From Cellvibrionaceae bacterium (lineage in GTDB: Bacteria > Pseudomonadota > Gammaproteobacteria > Pseudomonadales > Cellvibrionaceae), in assembly GCA_028281575.1 (NCBI GenBank), contig JANQJP010000096.1:1-40627 (forward strand): a stretch of DNA of 40,627 nt, written 5' to 3'. Under the pieces are notes generated by a model that searched no databases, was not told where the DNA came from, and was given only the letters and a program-made list of their open reading frames with translations. Every line of letters begins with the position of its first letter. Position 1 is the first letter of the stretch. The position numbers and the translations under genes were made by a program. Below are positions 8,996 to 18,089 of the stretch, piece after piece.

Positions 8996-9306
8996 CTACA
9001 GCGGACACGCTATTGACTGAACGAAACACCGACTTCGCCAGCCAAGTACCAGCAGCCAAAGATCATGTCACACCAAAAGACCAGTCACTTCGCGATTGTG
9101 TTGACCGGGCTGTCTCCAACTATTTTGAACATCTGGAAGGCCACGACGTTACCGACGTCTATGAAATGGTGCTCGCGGAAGTCGAGGCGCCTATGTTAGA
9201 AGTTGTGATGAAATATACACGTCATAATCAAACTAAAGCGGCTCACGTGCTCGGCTTAAACCGAGGCACTCTGCGCAAAAAACTAAAGCAATACGGTTTG
9301 CTTTAA
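8992..9306 (+). CDS. fis: Nucleoid protein / DNA-binding regulator Fis
   Basis: Fis is a small dimeric DNA-bending protein acting on rRNA promoters, recombination sites and many growth-phase genes. The 104 residues are slightly longer than the enteric form because of a divergent N-terminal arm. The core [20 protein letters not shown] and the helix-turn-helix [20 protein letters not shown] with the terminal KQYGLL are diagnostic. It overlaps dusB by 4 nt (ATGA). In enteric bacteria the dusB-fis operon is autoregulated by Fis. The same gene pairing is visible here, but I did not identify a Fis site. Confidence 0.97.
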   Translation: MTTADTLLTERNTDFASQVPAAKDHVTPKDQSLRDCVDRAVSNYFEHLEGHDVTDVYEMVLAEVEAPMLEVVMKYTRHNQTKAAHVLGLNRGTLRKKLKQYGLL

Positions 9307-9340
9307 TCCCCTGCTCAAATATTACTAGCCAACACCTATC

Positions 9341-9385
9341 TCAATACCATCGAAAACTTACACATAAGATTTTCGATGGTATTGA
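9341..9385. repeat. Perfect 16-bp inverted repeat between fis and purH
   Basis: TCAATACCATCGAAAA (9341-9356) is perfectly complementary to TTTTCGATGGTATTGA (9370-9385), with a 13-nt loop. It would form a strong RNA hairpin. It is AT-rich and lacks a downstream T-run on either strand, so it is not a textbook rho-independent terminator. It could still end the dusB-fis transcript, or act as a processing site or operator ahead of purH. The rest of 9307-9508 shows no gene. Confidence 0.7.
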
Positions 9386-9508
9386 AAATAAAATCGTTAA
9401 TTCGTCATCGTATTCACTGGCCCTGGCACCTAAGGGGACCCTGCCTCTTTTTAATTATTCCGGTGTCAGCGATGATGCTCAAATCATTCGCCACTTAGGC
9501 TTAAATGT

Positions 9509-11089
9509 ATGACTCAAACTCAAGAATCAGTAAAAATAAAACGCGCGCTCATCAGTGTCTCGGATAAAACCGGTGTTGCAGAATTTGCCCAGCGTTTGCA
9601 TGTCATGGGCGTGGAAATTTTATCCACAGGCGGCACACACAAACTGCTTTTGGAAAACGATATTCCCGCAAAAGAAATTTCGGACTACACCGGTTTTCCC
9701 GAAATGATGAGTGGCCGAGTGAAGACGTTACACCCAAAAGTTCACGGTGGTATTTTGGGACGGCGGGGCACAGATGACGACGTTATGGCCAAGCACGGTA
9801 TTCAAACCATCGACATGGTGATCGTAAATCTTTATCCGTTTGAAAAAACCGTTGCCAATCCGGGTTGTGCATTGGACGACGCCATCGAAAATATCGATAT
9901 CGGCGGACCGACGATGGTGCGCGCCGCCGCTAAAAACTTTAACGACGTCACCATTGTCGTAAACAGCAACAGTTATACAGCCATTCTCGAAGAATTAAAT
10001 CAAAACGAAGGATGCCTGTCGCGCGCGACGCGTTTCGATTTAGCCGTCCAGGCTTTTGAACACACCTCGGCCTACGATGGCGCAATCGCCAATTATCTCG
10101 GGACACAATTATCTACGGACGATGCAGTATTTCCGCGCACATTTAATACACAATTTATAAAAGCTTCAGCGATGCGCTATGGCGAAAACCCACATCAGCG
10201 CGCGGCATTTTATATCGATGGTCATTTTACTGAAGCAAGCGTATCCACGGCCAAACAATTGCAAGGCAAGGCACTGTCATTTAATAACGTGGCAGACACC
10301 GATGCGGCGTTGGAAACCGTCAAGCAATTTGATGAGCCCGCCTGCGTCATTGTCAAACACGCCAACCCCTGTGGCGTCGCACAAGCTTCTTCGCTTGGCG
10401 AAGCTTATGCGCGCGCGTTCCAAACAGATCCCGAATCGGCCTTTGGTGGCATTATTGCATTTAACCGCGAACTCGATGCCAAAACAGCCAAAGCCATTAT
10501 CGATCAACAATTTGTCGAGGTGATTATTGCACCTCGCATACGTTCCGCCGCAGCTGAAATTGTCGCGGAAAAGAAAAATGTGCGGCTGCTCGAATGCGGT
10601 CAGTGGTCCACAGCTCACACCCAGGGTTTCGACTACAAGCGTGTGACCGGCGGACTCCTCGTGCAAGACCGAGACAATGGTGTGATTGAAAAAAGTGATC
10701 TTAAAATTGTCAGTCAGCGCACACCGTCAGAAAACGAAATTCGCGACCTGCTCTTTGCGTGGAAAGTCTGCAAAATGGTCAAATCCAACGCCATCGTCTA
10801 TGCGCTAAATAATCAAACCGTCGGCATTGGCGCGGGACAAATGAGCCGCGTCAACTCCGCGCGTATCGCGGGAATTAAAGCCGAACACGCCGGTTTTAAA
10901 GTGCCCGGTTCAGTGATGGCCTCAGACGCATTCTTCCCGTTTCGCGACGGCATAGATAACGCTGCAAACGCCGGCATCAAAGCCGTGATTCAACCCGGCG
11001 GTTCCATGCGCGATGAAGAAGTGATTGCCGCCGCCGACGAGCACGGTATCGCGATGGTATTCACCGCTATGCGCCACTTCCGTCACTGA
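9509..11089 (+). CDS. purH: Bifunctional AICAR formyltransferase / IMP cyclohydrolase
   Basis: PurH catalyses the last two steps of IMP synthesis: formylation of AICAR with 10-formyl-tetrahydrofolate, then ring closure to IMP. The 526 residues are full length. The N-terminal cyclohydrolase (MGS-like) domain contains [16 protein letters not shown] and [18 protein letters not shown]. The C-terminal transformylase has [13 protein letters not shown], the catalytic Lys-His in [27 protein letters not shown], and the C-terminal [15 protein letters not shown]. purD follows after 10 bp, so purHD is an operon. I found no convincing PurR-type palindrome upstream. Confidence 0.98.
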   Translation: MTQTQESVKIKRALISVSDKTGVAEFAQRLHVMGVEILSTGGTHKLLLENDIPAKEISDYTGFPEMMSGRVKTLHPKVHGGILGRRGTDDDVMAKHGIQTIDMVIVNLYPFEKTVANPGCALDDAIENIDIGGPTMVRAAAKNFNDVTIVVNSNSYTAILEELNQNEGCLSRATRFDLAVQAFEHTSAYDGAIANYLGTQLSTDDAVFPRTFNTQFIKASAMRYGENPHQRAAFYIDGHFTEASVSTAKQLQGKALSFNNVADTDAALETVKQFDEPACVIVKHANPCGVAQASSLGEAYARAFQTDPESAFGGIIAFNRELDAKTAKAIIDQQFVEVIIAPRIRSAAAEIVAEKKNVRLLECGQWSTAHTQGFDYKRVTGGLLVQDRDNGVIEKSDLKIVSQRTPSENEIRDLLFAWKVCKMVKSNAIVYALNNQTVGIGAGQMSRVNSARIAGIKAEHAGFKVPGSVMASDAFFPFRDGIDNAANAGIKAVIQPGGSMRDEEVIAAADEHGIAMVFTAMRHFRH

Positions 11090-11099
11090 GGCCACCGTC

Positions 11100-12392
11100 A
11101 TGAACATTCTGATTATTGGCGGCGGAGGCCGCGAACACGCGCTGGCGTGGAAAGCAGCGCAAAGTAGCCATGTGAGCAAAGTATTTGTCGCGCCCGGCAA
11201 TGCCGGTACTGCACGCGACACCAAGCTCGAAAACGTCGCAATTGCCGTGAACGCTTTTGAAGAACTCGCAAATTTCGCCCGCGACAATGACGTAACGCTC
11301 ACCATCGTTGGCCCCGAAGCACCACTTGTGGACGGGATTGTTGACTACTTCAACAAGCACAACCTGAACTGCTTCGGCCCGACACAAGGCGCCGCGCAAC
11401 TCGAAGGCTCCAAAACCTTCACCAAAGATTTTTTGCAGCGTCACAATATTCCCACTGCCGAGTATCAAAGCTTTACCGACGTCGCGCCTGCACTTGCCTA
11501 CCTCAGGGAAAAAGGCGCACCGATCGTAGTGAAAGCCGACGGCCTGGCCGCAGGTAAAGGCGTGATCGTCGCCGAAGATCTGGCCACGGCAGAAGCCGCA
11601 GTCACCGACATGCTATCCGGCAACGTCTTTGGCGAAGCTGGCTGCCGCGTGGTCATCGAAGAATTCCTCAGCGGCGAAGAAGCGAGCTTTATCGTCATTG
11701 CCGACGGTGAAGACGTGCTGCCAATGGCGACCAGCCAGGATCACAAACGCGCGGGCAACGGCGATACCGGACTCAATACCGGCGGCATGGGCGCCTACTC
11801 CCCCGCGCCGGTAGTCACACCCGAGGTCTACGACAGGATTATGGCCGAAGTCATTATGCCGACCATCCGCGGCATGGCCGCTGAAGGCAACGCCTACACC
11901 GGGTTTCTTTACGCCGGCCTTATGATCACCAACGACGGTACACCTAAAGTCATCGAATACAACTGCCGCTTCGGCGACCCGGAAACACAACCGATCATGC
12001 TACGCCTGCAGTCAGACCTCGTCGAACTGTGCAACGCCGCAATTGAAACCAGGCTGGACCAATATACAAGCGAATGGGACGAACGCCCCGCCGTTGGCGT
12101 CGTACTCGCCGCAGGAGGCTACCCGGGAGACTATCGCAAGGGCGACGTTATCAGTGGCCTAGACGCCGCCGAAGGTACAGAAGGCAAAATCTTCCACGCA
12201 GGCACCGCTGAAATCGACGGAAATGTGGTCACCAACGGCGGTCGCGTACTCTGCGCCACCGCACTCGGCACCAACGTCACCGACGCCCAGAAAAACGCCT
12301 ACGACATCGCCAAGCAAATCACATGGCAAGACGCCTACATGCGCGCCGACATCGCTTACAGAGCCATCGAACGAGAATCAAAGCTGAGCTAA
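11100..12392 (+). CDS. purD: Phosphoribosylamine-glycine ligase (GAR synthetase)
   Basis: PurD joins glycine to phosphoribosylamine using ATP, the second step of purine synthesis. The 430 residues show the N-domain MNILIIGGGGREHALAWK, the ATP-grasp lid PIVVKADGLAAGKGVIVAED, TGLNTGGMGAYSPAPVV, and the metal-binding EYNCRFGDPETQ. The open frame reaches back to 11025 inside purH, but the ATG at 11100 begins exactly at the conserved glycine-rich motif. It ends 31 bp before the inverted-repeat element at 12423-12584, which separates it from the convergent AAA ATPase gene. Confidence 0.98.
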   Translation: MNILIIGGGGREHALAWKAAQSSHVSKVFVAPGNAGTARDTKLENVAIAVNAFEELANFARDNDVTLTIVGPEAPLVDGIVDYFNKHNLNCFGPTQGAAQLEGSKTFTKDFLQRHNIPTAEYQSFTDVAPALAYLREKGAPIVVKADGLAAGKGVIVAEDLATAEAAVTDMLSGNVFGEAGCRVVIEEFLSGEEASFIVIADGEDVLPMATSQDHKRAGNGDTGLNTGGMGAYSPAPVVTPEVYDRIMAEVIMPTIRGMAAEGNAYTGFLYAGLMITNDGTPKVIEYNCRFGDPETQPIMLRLQSDLVELCNAAIETRLDQYTSEWDERPAVGVVLAAGGYPGDYRKGDVISGLDAAEGTEGKIFHAGTAEIDGNVVTNGGRVLCATALGTNVTDAQKNAYDIAKQITWQDAYMRADIAYRAIERESKLS

Positions 12393-12422
12393 CGGTTCAA
12401 AACTGACTTGTGGCGCGATCGA

Positions 12423-12584
12423 GGAATGCCCTTGACGCACTTGCTTTTTAGACCGTCGCCAGCAAGCTCCGCCATGGATGGCGGGTGTTAGAACAACGCA
12501 GGAGCAGTTGTCGAGTTGCTGGCGCCGAGCGTACACGGATGTACTTGCAGCGTGTCTAAAAAGCAAGTGCGTCAAGGGCATTCC
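12423..12584 (+). repeat. Structured intergenic element, copy 2: perfect 31-bp inverted repeat around a core with GGA-loop hairpins
   Basis: The arms 12423-12453 and 12554-12584 are a perfect 31-bp inverted repeat enclosing a 100-nt core. On the plus strand the core holds CCGCCATGGATGGCGG (12469-12484, loop TGGA) and ACAAC/GTTGT (12493-12511) around an AGGA loop. It also holds GTACACGGATGTAC (12531-12544, loop CGGA). CCAGCAA (12459-12465) can pair with TTGCTGG (12516-12522) to enclose the first two. The third hairpin matches 11 of 12 positions of the known CsrA consensus RUACARGGAUGU. Positions 12488-12515 are identical to 169-196 in copy 1, while the arms of the two copies are unrelated. It lies between convergent purD and the AAA ATPase gene, so a bidirectional terminator role is plausible. 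Confidence 0.85.
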
Positions 12585-12597
12585 GCCAACGTTACTT

Positions 12598-14073
12598 TTA
12601 GGCCTTAACCGACCGATCGGCCGCCCAATCCCGCAAGCCCTGCACCCTCTCGGCATGCAACACAGAGAGCGGCTGCGTCTGCTGCAAGGCCATCGCCAGG
12701 CCCTCCTCACTCACTTCATTCGCCTCCGCAGCCGCACTGTACATCGCAGAAACCACCGCCTGCTCAATTTCCGCTCCAGTAAAACCCTCGCTTAAATCGA
12801 CTAAACGCTGCCGATCAAACTGCAGATTCTCGAGCCCGCGTTTACGCAGATGAATATCGAAGATCGCAACGCGCGTCTCGGCGTCCGGTAAGTCGACAAA
12901 GAAAATTTCATCAAAGCGCCCCTTGCGCATCAATTCGGGGGGAAGCTGGCTGATATCGTTACTTGTCGCCACCAGGAAAACCTTGGTCTTACGCTCAGCC
13001 ATCCAGGTGAGCAAGGTGCCCAAAATTCGTTTGCCTGTGGCATTTTCCTGGTCCTGGGCCAGGCCTTTTTCGATTTCATCCACCCAAAGCACACAGGGCG
13101 ACATAAGATCCGCCAATTTAAGTGCCTCACGCAAATTCTTTTCAGTCTCGCCGATATACTTGTTAAACAGCGCCGCCATATCCAAACGCAACAAAGGCAG
13201 CGACCACATGCCCGCGATCGCCTTGGCAGCCAAACTCTTGCCACCGCCCTGCACACCAAACAGCAACAGACCTTTGAGCGGATCTAAATGACTTTCCTCA
13301 CCAAACCCCGCCATCGCCGCTTCCCGCGACGCCAACCAGGCTTTGAGATTATCGAAGCCCGCCACATCGCTTAAATGCTTGGTGCTGTATTCAAAATGAA
13401 GCACACCCTCCATATCCATCAGCGCAAACTTCGCCTTGGTAAGCCCTGGTAAATCCGACTCGGTAATTGCACCATCGTCTGCAATTGCACCATAAGCCAG
13501 GCTGCGCACATCCTGATGGGCCAGACCGAGCAGGTTGGCCACAAGCTTATCTAACGTTGCCGTATCCGTTTTGATTTTCAGGCCGCGATTTTTTTCCTGC
13601 CAGCGACGCGCCTCTTCACGCACTATCGCAAGGATTTCGTCTTTGCCCGGCAGAGAAATCGACGCTTTCGCCGACAAACGACGCAATTCAGGCGGAATAT
13701 CCAATGAGTGGCTAAGCAGCACGAACTTCTGTTTTTTATCGCGGGCGTGCAACGCAAGGTCCTTGAGAAAACGCACTATTTTCGGCTCATCGAGAAACGG
13801 GTGTATATCGCATAGCACGAAAAGCTGAGCGCCCTGTTCCTTGCGAATATGACGCAACACGGCCTCCGGCTCACAATAGTCTTCAGGATTTTTAAGCTCC
13901 ACACCAAAGCCGAGCGGCGCCAGGCCCTCCGTGATCGACCACTTCCAGGCGCTGCCAAAATTGCCGCGCCGCAATTTCGCCAATAGCTCGAGCGCTTTTA
14001 GTTCGTCATACGTTTCCAACGCAATTAGTGGCGTCCGCCCCTTGAGCATCAGCGCCAAATCGTTATTATTCAT
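12598..14073 (-). CDS. Ycf46-type AAA+ ATPase
   Basis: This 491-residue protein has an N-terminal region of about 230 residues (MNNNDLALMLKGRTPLIALE) typical of the Ycf46 family. A single AAA+ domain follows. Walker A is GVQGGGKS (273-280), Walker B is CVLWVDEIEKG (327-337), sensor 1 is FLVATSN, and the arginine-finger region is PPELMRKGRFDEIFFVDLP. The C-terminal helical lid contains FTGAEIEQAVVSAMY. Members are soluble, and some cyanobacterial ones affect photosynthetic CO2 and bicarbonate use. The role in gammaproteobacteria is not established. It is convergent with purD and divergent from coq7. A 21-bp perfect inverted repeat sits in the divergent promoter region. Confidence 0.85.
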   Translation of the reverse strand: MNNNDLALMLKGRTPLIALETYDELKALELLAKLRRGNFGSAWKWSITEGLAPLGFGVELKNPEDYCEPEAVLRHIRKEQGAQLFVLCDIHPFLDEPKIVRFLKDLALHARDKKQKFVLLSHSLDIPPELRRLSAKASISLPGKDEILAIVREEARRWQEKNRGLKIKTDTATLDKLVANLLGLAHQDVRSLAYGAIADDGAITESDLPGLTKAKFALMDMEGVLHFEYSTKHLSDVAGFDNLKAWLASREAAMAGFGEESHLDPLKGLLLFGVQGGGKSLAAKAIAGMWSLPLLRLDMAALFNKYIGETEKNLREALKLADLMSPCVLWVDEIEKGLAQDQENATGKRILGTLLTWMAERKTKVFLVATSNDISQLPPELMRKGRFDEIFFVDLPDAETRVAIFDIHLRKRGLENLQFDRQRLVDLSEGFTGAEIEQAVVSAMYSAAAEANEVSEEGLAMALQQTQPLSVLHAERVQGLRDWAADRSVKA

Positions 14074-14098
14074 AACACTCCTTCATGGTTCGCTATCC

Positions 14099-14160
14099 AG
14101 GGCCTGTTGATACGCATTTAATCACCACTGCCGGAGACCAAATGCGTATCAACAGGCCCT
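14099..14160. repeat. Perfect 21-bp inverted repeat with 20-nt loop in a divergent promoter region
   Basis: The arm 14099-14119 begins AGGGCCTGTTGATACGC. It is perfectly complementary to 14140-14160, and the 20-nt spacer contains CCGGAGACC. It lies 26 bp from the ATPase start and 41 bp from the coq7 start, so it would fall in the 5' leader or promoter of one or both genes. The outer part (AGGGCCTGTTGATA) resembles the AGGGTCTGTTAACA motif seen at 29049 and 36969. Confidence 0.8.
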
Positions 14161-14200
14161 AACAGAGTGTAAGCGAATATAGCCACCCAAATCATTAATT

Positions 14201-14845
14201 ATGAACACACGCCAATTAAGCCCACTGGATAAGTTTATTTGCAATGCCGACAGAGCACTGCGATCAATCACTACCCGCTCGCGGCCTCTGACACGGCCTT
14301 CGCCAGCTCAGCAACAGGCGGAAAACGAATTGTCCGACGAGGAGCGCGCCCACGCCGCCGGCTTAATGCGCGTCAATCACGCAGGGGAAGTTTGCGCTCA
14401 GGCGCTGTATCAGGGCCAGGCACTGACCGCAAAGCTTACCGACGTAAGAGAACAGATGGACGCCGCTGCAGATGAAGAGATAGATCACCTCGCCTGGTGT
14501 GAAGAGCGCATCGACGAACTTGGAAGTCATACAAGCGTGCTAAATCCTGCGTGGTATCTCTTATCCTACTCGATCGGGGCCGGTGCGGGCTTGGCCGGAG
14601 ATAAGATAAGCCTCGGCTTTGTCGCCGCAACAGAGCAACAAGTCTGTAAGCACCTTCGCGAGCATCTGCAGAGCTTGCCCGAGCACGACTTGCGCTCACG
14701 CGCGGTGGTGGAGCAGATGCTCGAAGACGAAGCCAAACATGCAGATGCAGCGCTCGACGCCGGAGGAATTCAGTTTCCCATCGCTGTCAGAGCAGCAATG
14801 ACGCTTGTATCAAAAGCAATGACCATGAGCAGTTATCGCGTCTAG
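14201..14845 (+). CDS. coq7: Demethoxyubiquinone hydroxylase (Coq7/CLK-1-type di-iron enzyme)
   Basis: Coq7 hydroxylates demethoxyubiquinol in ubiquinone synthesis and is the non-UbiF type found in pseudomonads. It is a membrane-associated di-iron carboxylate protein. The 214 residues show the duplicated iron-binding signature: [37 protein letters not shown], and near the C-terminus [15 protein letters not shown]. The hydrophobic stretch [14 protein letters not shown] fits membrane association. It converges on the OsmC-family gene 50 bp downstream. A small GCGGC-AACA-GCCGC hairpin lies between them without a T-run. Confidence 0.95.
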   Translation: MNTRQLSPLDKFICNADRALRSITTRSRPLTRPSPAQQQAENELSDEERAHAAGLMRVNHAGEVCAQALYQGQALTAKLTDVREQMDAAADEEIDHLAWCEERIDELGSHTSVLNPAWYLLSYSIGAGAGLAGDKISLGFVAATEQQVCKHLREHLQSLPEHDLRSRAVVEQMLEDEAKHADAALDAGGIQFPIAVRAAMTLVSKAMTMSSYRV

Positions 14846-14895
14846 CTATTGCGGCAACAGCCGCTGCAAAACCAGCTACAGCGTCATCTGGAAAC

Positions 14896-15315
14896 TTACA
14901 CCTCGATCAATTTGACGCTATGGGCGATATCCACCCCACCCTGTTCGAGCATAATGGATGCTGAACAGTACTTTTCCGCAGACAGCGACACGGCCCGCTT
15001 GACCTGGGCTTCCTTAAGGTTTTTGCCGCTTACAACAAACGTTAAGTGAATTTTAGTGAACACGGCTGGCACCGCATCTGCGCGCTCGGCATCAACGTCA
15101 ACATCTATATTGTGAATGTCCTGGCGCGATTTTTTTAAGATGTTCATGACGTCAAAAGTCGAACAAGCGCCCAAGCCCAGCAAGAGCATCTCCATGGGTC
15201 TCGGTCCTTGGTTTTCACCGCCGTGATCTGGCGGGCCATCCATCGTTACCGTGTGTCCGCTGCCTGAAGTGCCAATAAATTTTGCTTTCTGTGACCAGTT
15301 TACCGAAGCTTTCAT
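14896..15315 (-). CDS. OsmC/Ohr-family protein (YhfA-like)
   Basis: The protein has 139 residues from the ATG at 15315 (MKASVNWSQKAKFIGTSGSG). A GTG four codons earlier (15327) is an alternative start. The family motif GPRPMEMLLLGLGACSTFDVMNILKK contains the first conserved Cys of the OsmC/Ohr peroxidase pair. The second Cys is in LSAEKYCSASIML. These cysteines normally reduce organic hydroperoxides. This gene resembles the YhfA subgroup, often found beside crp, whose substrate is not known. It is convergent with coq7 and divergent from crp. A 13-nt palindrome ATATGCGGCATAT (15351-15363) lies in the divergent region and could be an operator. Confidence 0.85.
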   Translation of the reverse strand: MKASVNWSQKAKFIGTSGSGHTVTMDGPPDHGGENQGPRPMEMLLLGLGACSTFDVMNILKKSRQDIHNIDVDVDAERADAVPAVFTKIHLTFVVSGKNLKEAQVKRAVSLSAEKYCSASIMLEQGGVDIAHSVKLIEV

Positions 15316-15481
15316 CGTCAATATCACTTATTTCAAATTTTCATCGACTAATATGCGGCATATGAATAACTTTACAAGCGCAATTGAAAAAATAGCCCAC
15401 AACTTCCGTGCGCTCGTAGCCATAATCCAGCTAAAGCGCTGTATTTTCAAAAAAAATTCGTTATCCTCGGCGGTCGAGAGC

Positions 15482-15487
15482 TATACT
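15482..15487 (+). promoter_or_regulatory. Possible -10 element (TATACT) of the crp/vfr promoter
   Basis: TATACT occurs 66 bp before the crp start codon within CTATACTCAG. Upstream spacing gives only a weak -35 candidate around 15458-15464. No other gene lies in 15328-15552, so the crp promoter must be here, but this exact position is tentative. Confidence 0.35.
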
Positions 15488-15552
15488 CAGACTCAGTAAG
15501 GCTTCTCTGACCAGAAATTAATTTTGGAATTTTCAATTTAGAGGACTAAATT

Positions 15553-16188
15553 TTGGTAGCCGTTTCACTCACACCACATATAGAAAACGTTGACACATTT
15601 TTGGCTCATTGCCACCGTCGACGTTATCCAGCCAAAAGCACTTTAATATATGCTGGCGACAAAAGTGACTCGCTTTATTACATCATTAAAGGCTCTGTAA
15701 CGGTTCTTATCGAGGACGAAGAGGGCCGCGAAATGATCGTTGCTTATTTGAACGACGGCGATTTTTTTGGTGAAATGGGCCTTTTTAACCAGGAAGATTC
15801 CCGCAGCGCTTGGGTACGTGCCAAAACCGAGTGTGAAATTGGTGAAATCTCCTACGCCAAATTTCAAGAGCTTTCCGAAACCCATCCCGAGTTTTTATTT
15901 GCACTCGGCACGCAAATGGCTAAACGCCTGCGCAATACAACACGGAAAGTTGGTGATCTCGCCTTTTTAGATGTTACCGGGCGAGTCGCAAGAACGCTGC
16001 TGGATTTGTGTAAAGAGCCAGATGCAATGACACACCCCGATGGTATGCAAATAAAAATAACCCGCCAGGAAATTGGTCGTATCGTTGGCTGTTCGCGAGA
16101 GATGGTTGGCCGCGTGCTTAAAACACTCGAAGAGCAGGGGCTCGTTTCAGTCAAAGGCAAAACAATGGTAGTGTTTGGCACCCGTTAA
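15553..16188 (+). CDS. crp: cAMP-responsive global regulator, Crp/Vfr type
   Basis: This 211-residue Crp-family activator resembles pseudomonad Vfr ([18 protein letters not shown] at the N-terminus). The cyclic-nucleotide pocket FFGEMGLFN...[12 protein letters not shown] retains the Glu, Arg and Ser residues that bind cAMP. The dimer helix is followed by [20 protein letters not shown]. The helix-turn-helix is [19 protein letters not shown], with the recognition helix residues Arg, Glu and Arg conserved. The start is a TTG, because the first in-frame codons read TTG GTA GCC GTT after GAGG at -12. That matches the MVAV N-terminus of Vfr. It converges on trpC with a 28-bp gap. It is expected to bind TGTGA-N6-TCACA-like sites. 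Confidence 0.95.
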   Translation: MVAVSLTPHIENVDTFLAHCHRRRYPAKSTLIYAGDKSDSLYYIIKGSVTVLIEDEEGREMIVAYLNDGDFFGEMGLFNQEDSRSAWVRAKTECEIGEISYAKFQELSETHPEFLFALGTQMAKRLRNTTRKVGDLAFLDVTGRVARTLLDLCKEPDAMTHPDGMQIKITRQEIGRIVGCSREMVGRVLKTLEEQGLVSVKGKTMVVFGTR

Positions 16189-16216
16189 GCACCGCACGCA
16201 AGCCATACACTATCTC

Positions 16217-17020
16217 CTAGCTTTCAAAAAACTCCGCGAGCTTTGCTCCGGGGTTTTCCGCACGCATAAACGATTCGCCCACAAGAAAACTGTTCACACC
16301 GTGATTTCGCATTAATTGCACATCATCGCGAGAAACAATTCCGCTTTCGGTAACAACCACCCGGTCACTCGGAATCTGGTCGAGCAAATCCAAGGTCGTA
16401 TCCAAACTCACGTTAAAGCTATGCAAATCCCGGTTGTTAATGCCAATTAATTGGTTTGGCAAATCAAGCGCTAATTCCAATTCGCTTTCGTTGTGCACTT
16501 CAACCAAAACATCCAGACCAATGCCAAGTGCCAATTCGTTTAATAATTGAAGCTCTGATGGTTTTAACGCAGCGACAATTAACAAAATACAATCCGCACC
16601 AATCACCTTTGCTTCATGGACCTGGTACGGATCGACAATAAAATCTTTGCGAATTACCGGCAAAGAGCAAGCATCGCGCGCCTGCCCCAGATACTCATCG
16701 GCCCCTTGAAAGAAATCGATGTCCGTCAACACCGAAAGGCAGGTGGCGCCACCAGCGGCATAACTCGCGGCAATATCGGCGGGAACGAAATGCTCACGGA
16801 TTACACCTTTACTCGGCGAAGCTTTTTTTATCTCGGCAATAATTGCACTGCAGCCATTGGCATATTTGGAGACTATCGCGTCGACAAAACCGCGCATAGG
16901 GTCGGTGCGTGCTTCCGCTTTTTTTGTAATCTCGGCAAAAGGGCAACGCGAACTTCGCTGCAAAATTTCTTCTCGCTTGCGCGCGATTATTTTTTTTAAA
17001 ACTGTTGGTGTGTCTTGCAC
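16217..17020 (-). CDS. trpC: Indole-3-glycerol phosphate synthase
   Basis: TrpC closes the indole ring from carboxyphenylamino-deoxyribulose phosphate in tryptophan synthesis. The 267-residue TIM barrel has the catalytic Lys in [17 protein letters not shown], the second Lys in [41 protein letters not shown] and the phosphate-binding VVTESGI. It is a single-function protein, not fused to TrpF as in enterics. It is the last gene of trpGDC, 22 bp after trpD. Confidence 0.98.
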   Translation of the reverse strand: MQDTPTVLKKIIARKREEILQRSSRCPFAEITKKAEARTDPMRGFVDAIVSKYANGCSAIIAEIKKASPSKGVIREHFVPADIAASYAAGGATCLSVLTDIDFFQGADEYLGQARDACSLPVIRKDFIVDPYQVHEAKVIGADCILLIVAALKPSELQLLNELALGIGLDVLVEVHNESELELALDLPNQLIGINNRDLHSFNVSLDTTLDLLDQIPSDRVVVTESGIVSRDDVQLMRNHGVNSFLVGESFMRAENPGAKLAEFFES

Positions 17021-17042
17021 AACACTTTAACCCTTAAATTCA

Positions 17043-18089
17043 TTAAGCCGCTCGCGTAAATTGCGCTAACGCTGCTAATTTTTCTGCTGCCAAACCGCTC
17101 GCAATCGCGTCTTCGGCCATCTCCAGCCCCTGGGCTAAATTGGTGGCAAGCCCAGCGACATATATCGCTGCAGCGGCGTTGAGCGCAATCATGGAATGTG
17201 CTTTTTGCAATTGCTGCCCGGATAAATTCACCGCGGCCTTTTTGGGAGAAAACACTGCGCGAATAAGCGCGAGGGATTCTTCGGCACTCTCGACAACGAG
17301 TCCATCCAGATCCCGATAGTTCATTTCCAGTGACTGCGGCGAAAACACATATTCTTTAATATTTCCCTGATTTAGCTCGGCGACATGGGTTTCAGCGGCT
17401 ATTGAAAATTCATCCAATCCGTCCTGGGCGTGCACAACCAAAACATGCTCACCGCCCAATCTTTTGAGCACCTCCGCCATCGACCGACATAACTTTTGAT
17501 CAAATACACCAATTACCTGACGCGTGACACCAGCGGGATTGGTCATCGGTCCAAGCATATTAAAGATGGTCCGCATACCCAATTCTCGACGTGGACCAAT
17601 GGCGTGCTTCATCGCACCGTGGTGCGCTGGCGCAAACATAAAACCAACGCCCAGTGTTTCAATCGCCCGGCCCACGACATCGGGGCCAACATCCAGGCGG
17701 ATGCCCGCCGCTTCGAGAACGTCGGCACTCCCCGATGAGCTGGAAATCGAGCGGTTGCCATGTTTCGCAACGTGGCCGCCAGCAGCGGCGACGACAAACG
17801 CGGAAGCCGTTGACACATTAAAGATGTTTGCACCATCCCCTCCCGTGCCACAGGTATCCACCAGGCCGTCAACATTTATTGCTACTGGTGTGGCGAGCTC
17901 ACGCATCACCTCAACAGCACCGGTAATTTCATCGACCGTTTCTCCCTTCATTCGCAGCGCCACCAACAGGCCGGCTATTTGGGCTGGTGTCGCCTCTCCT
18001 GACATCAACTGGCGCATCGTCGATGCCATCTCCGCCTGACTCAGGTCACAACCGCCCACTACTGACGCCAGGGCCTCATTTATCTTCAT
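17043..18089 (-). CDS. trpD: Anthranilate phosphoribosyltransferase
   Basis: TrpD transfers phosphoribose from PRPP to anthranilate. The 348 residues are the stand-alone form. The N-terminal helical domain contains [20 protein letters not shown]. The PRPP-binding loop is [18 protein letters not shown], followed by [19 protein letters not shown]. The Mg/PRPP region with the [20 protein letters not shown] stretch is conserved. The start overlaps the trpG stop by one base (TGATG), indicating translational coupling. Confidence 0.98.
   Translation of the reverse strand: MKINEALASVVGGCDLSQAEMASTMRQLMSGEATPAQIAGLLVALRMKGETVDEITGAVEVMRELATPVAINVDGLVDTCGTGGDGANIFNVSTASAFVVAAAGGHVAKHGNRSISSSSGSADVLEAAGIRLDVGPDVVGRAIETLGVGFMFAPAHHGAMKHAIGPRRELGMRTIFNMLGPMTNPAGVTRQVIGVFDQKLCRSMAEVLKRLGGEHVLVVHAQDGLDEFSIAAETHVAELNQGNIKEYVFSPQSLEMNYRDLDGLVVESAEESLALIRAVFSPKKAAVNLSGQQLQKAHSMIALNAAAAIYVAGLATNLAQGLEMAEDAIASGLAAEKLAALAQFTRAA

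Noticed and set aside
14846-14895. Hairpin GCGGC-AACA-GCCGC between coq7 and the OsmC-family gene as a terminator
   Set aside because: The stem is only 5 bp plus a bulged extension and there is no T-run on either strand.
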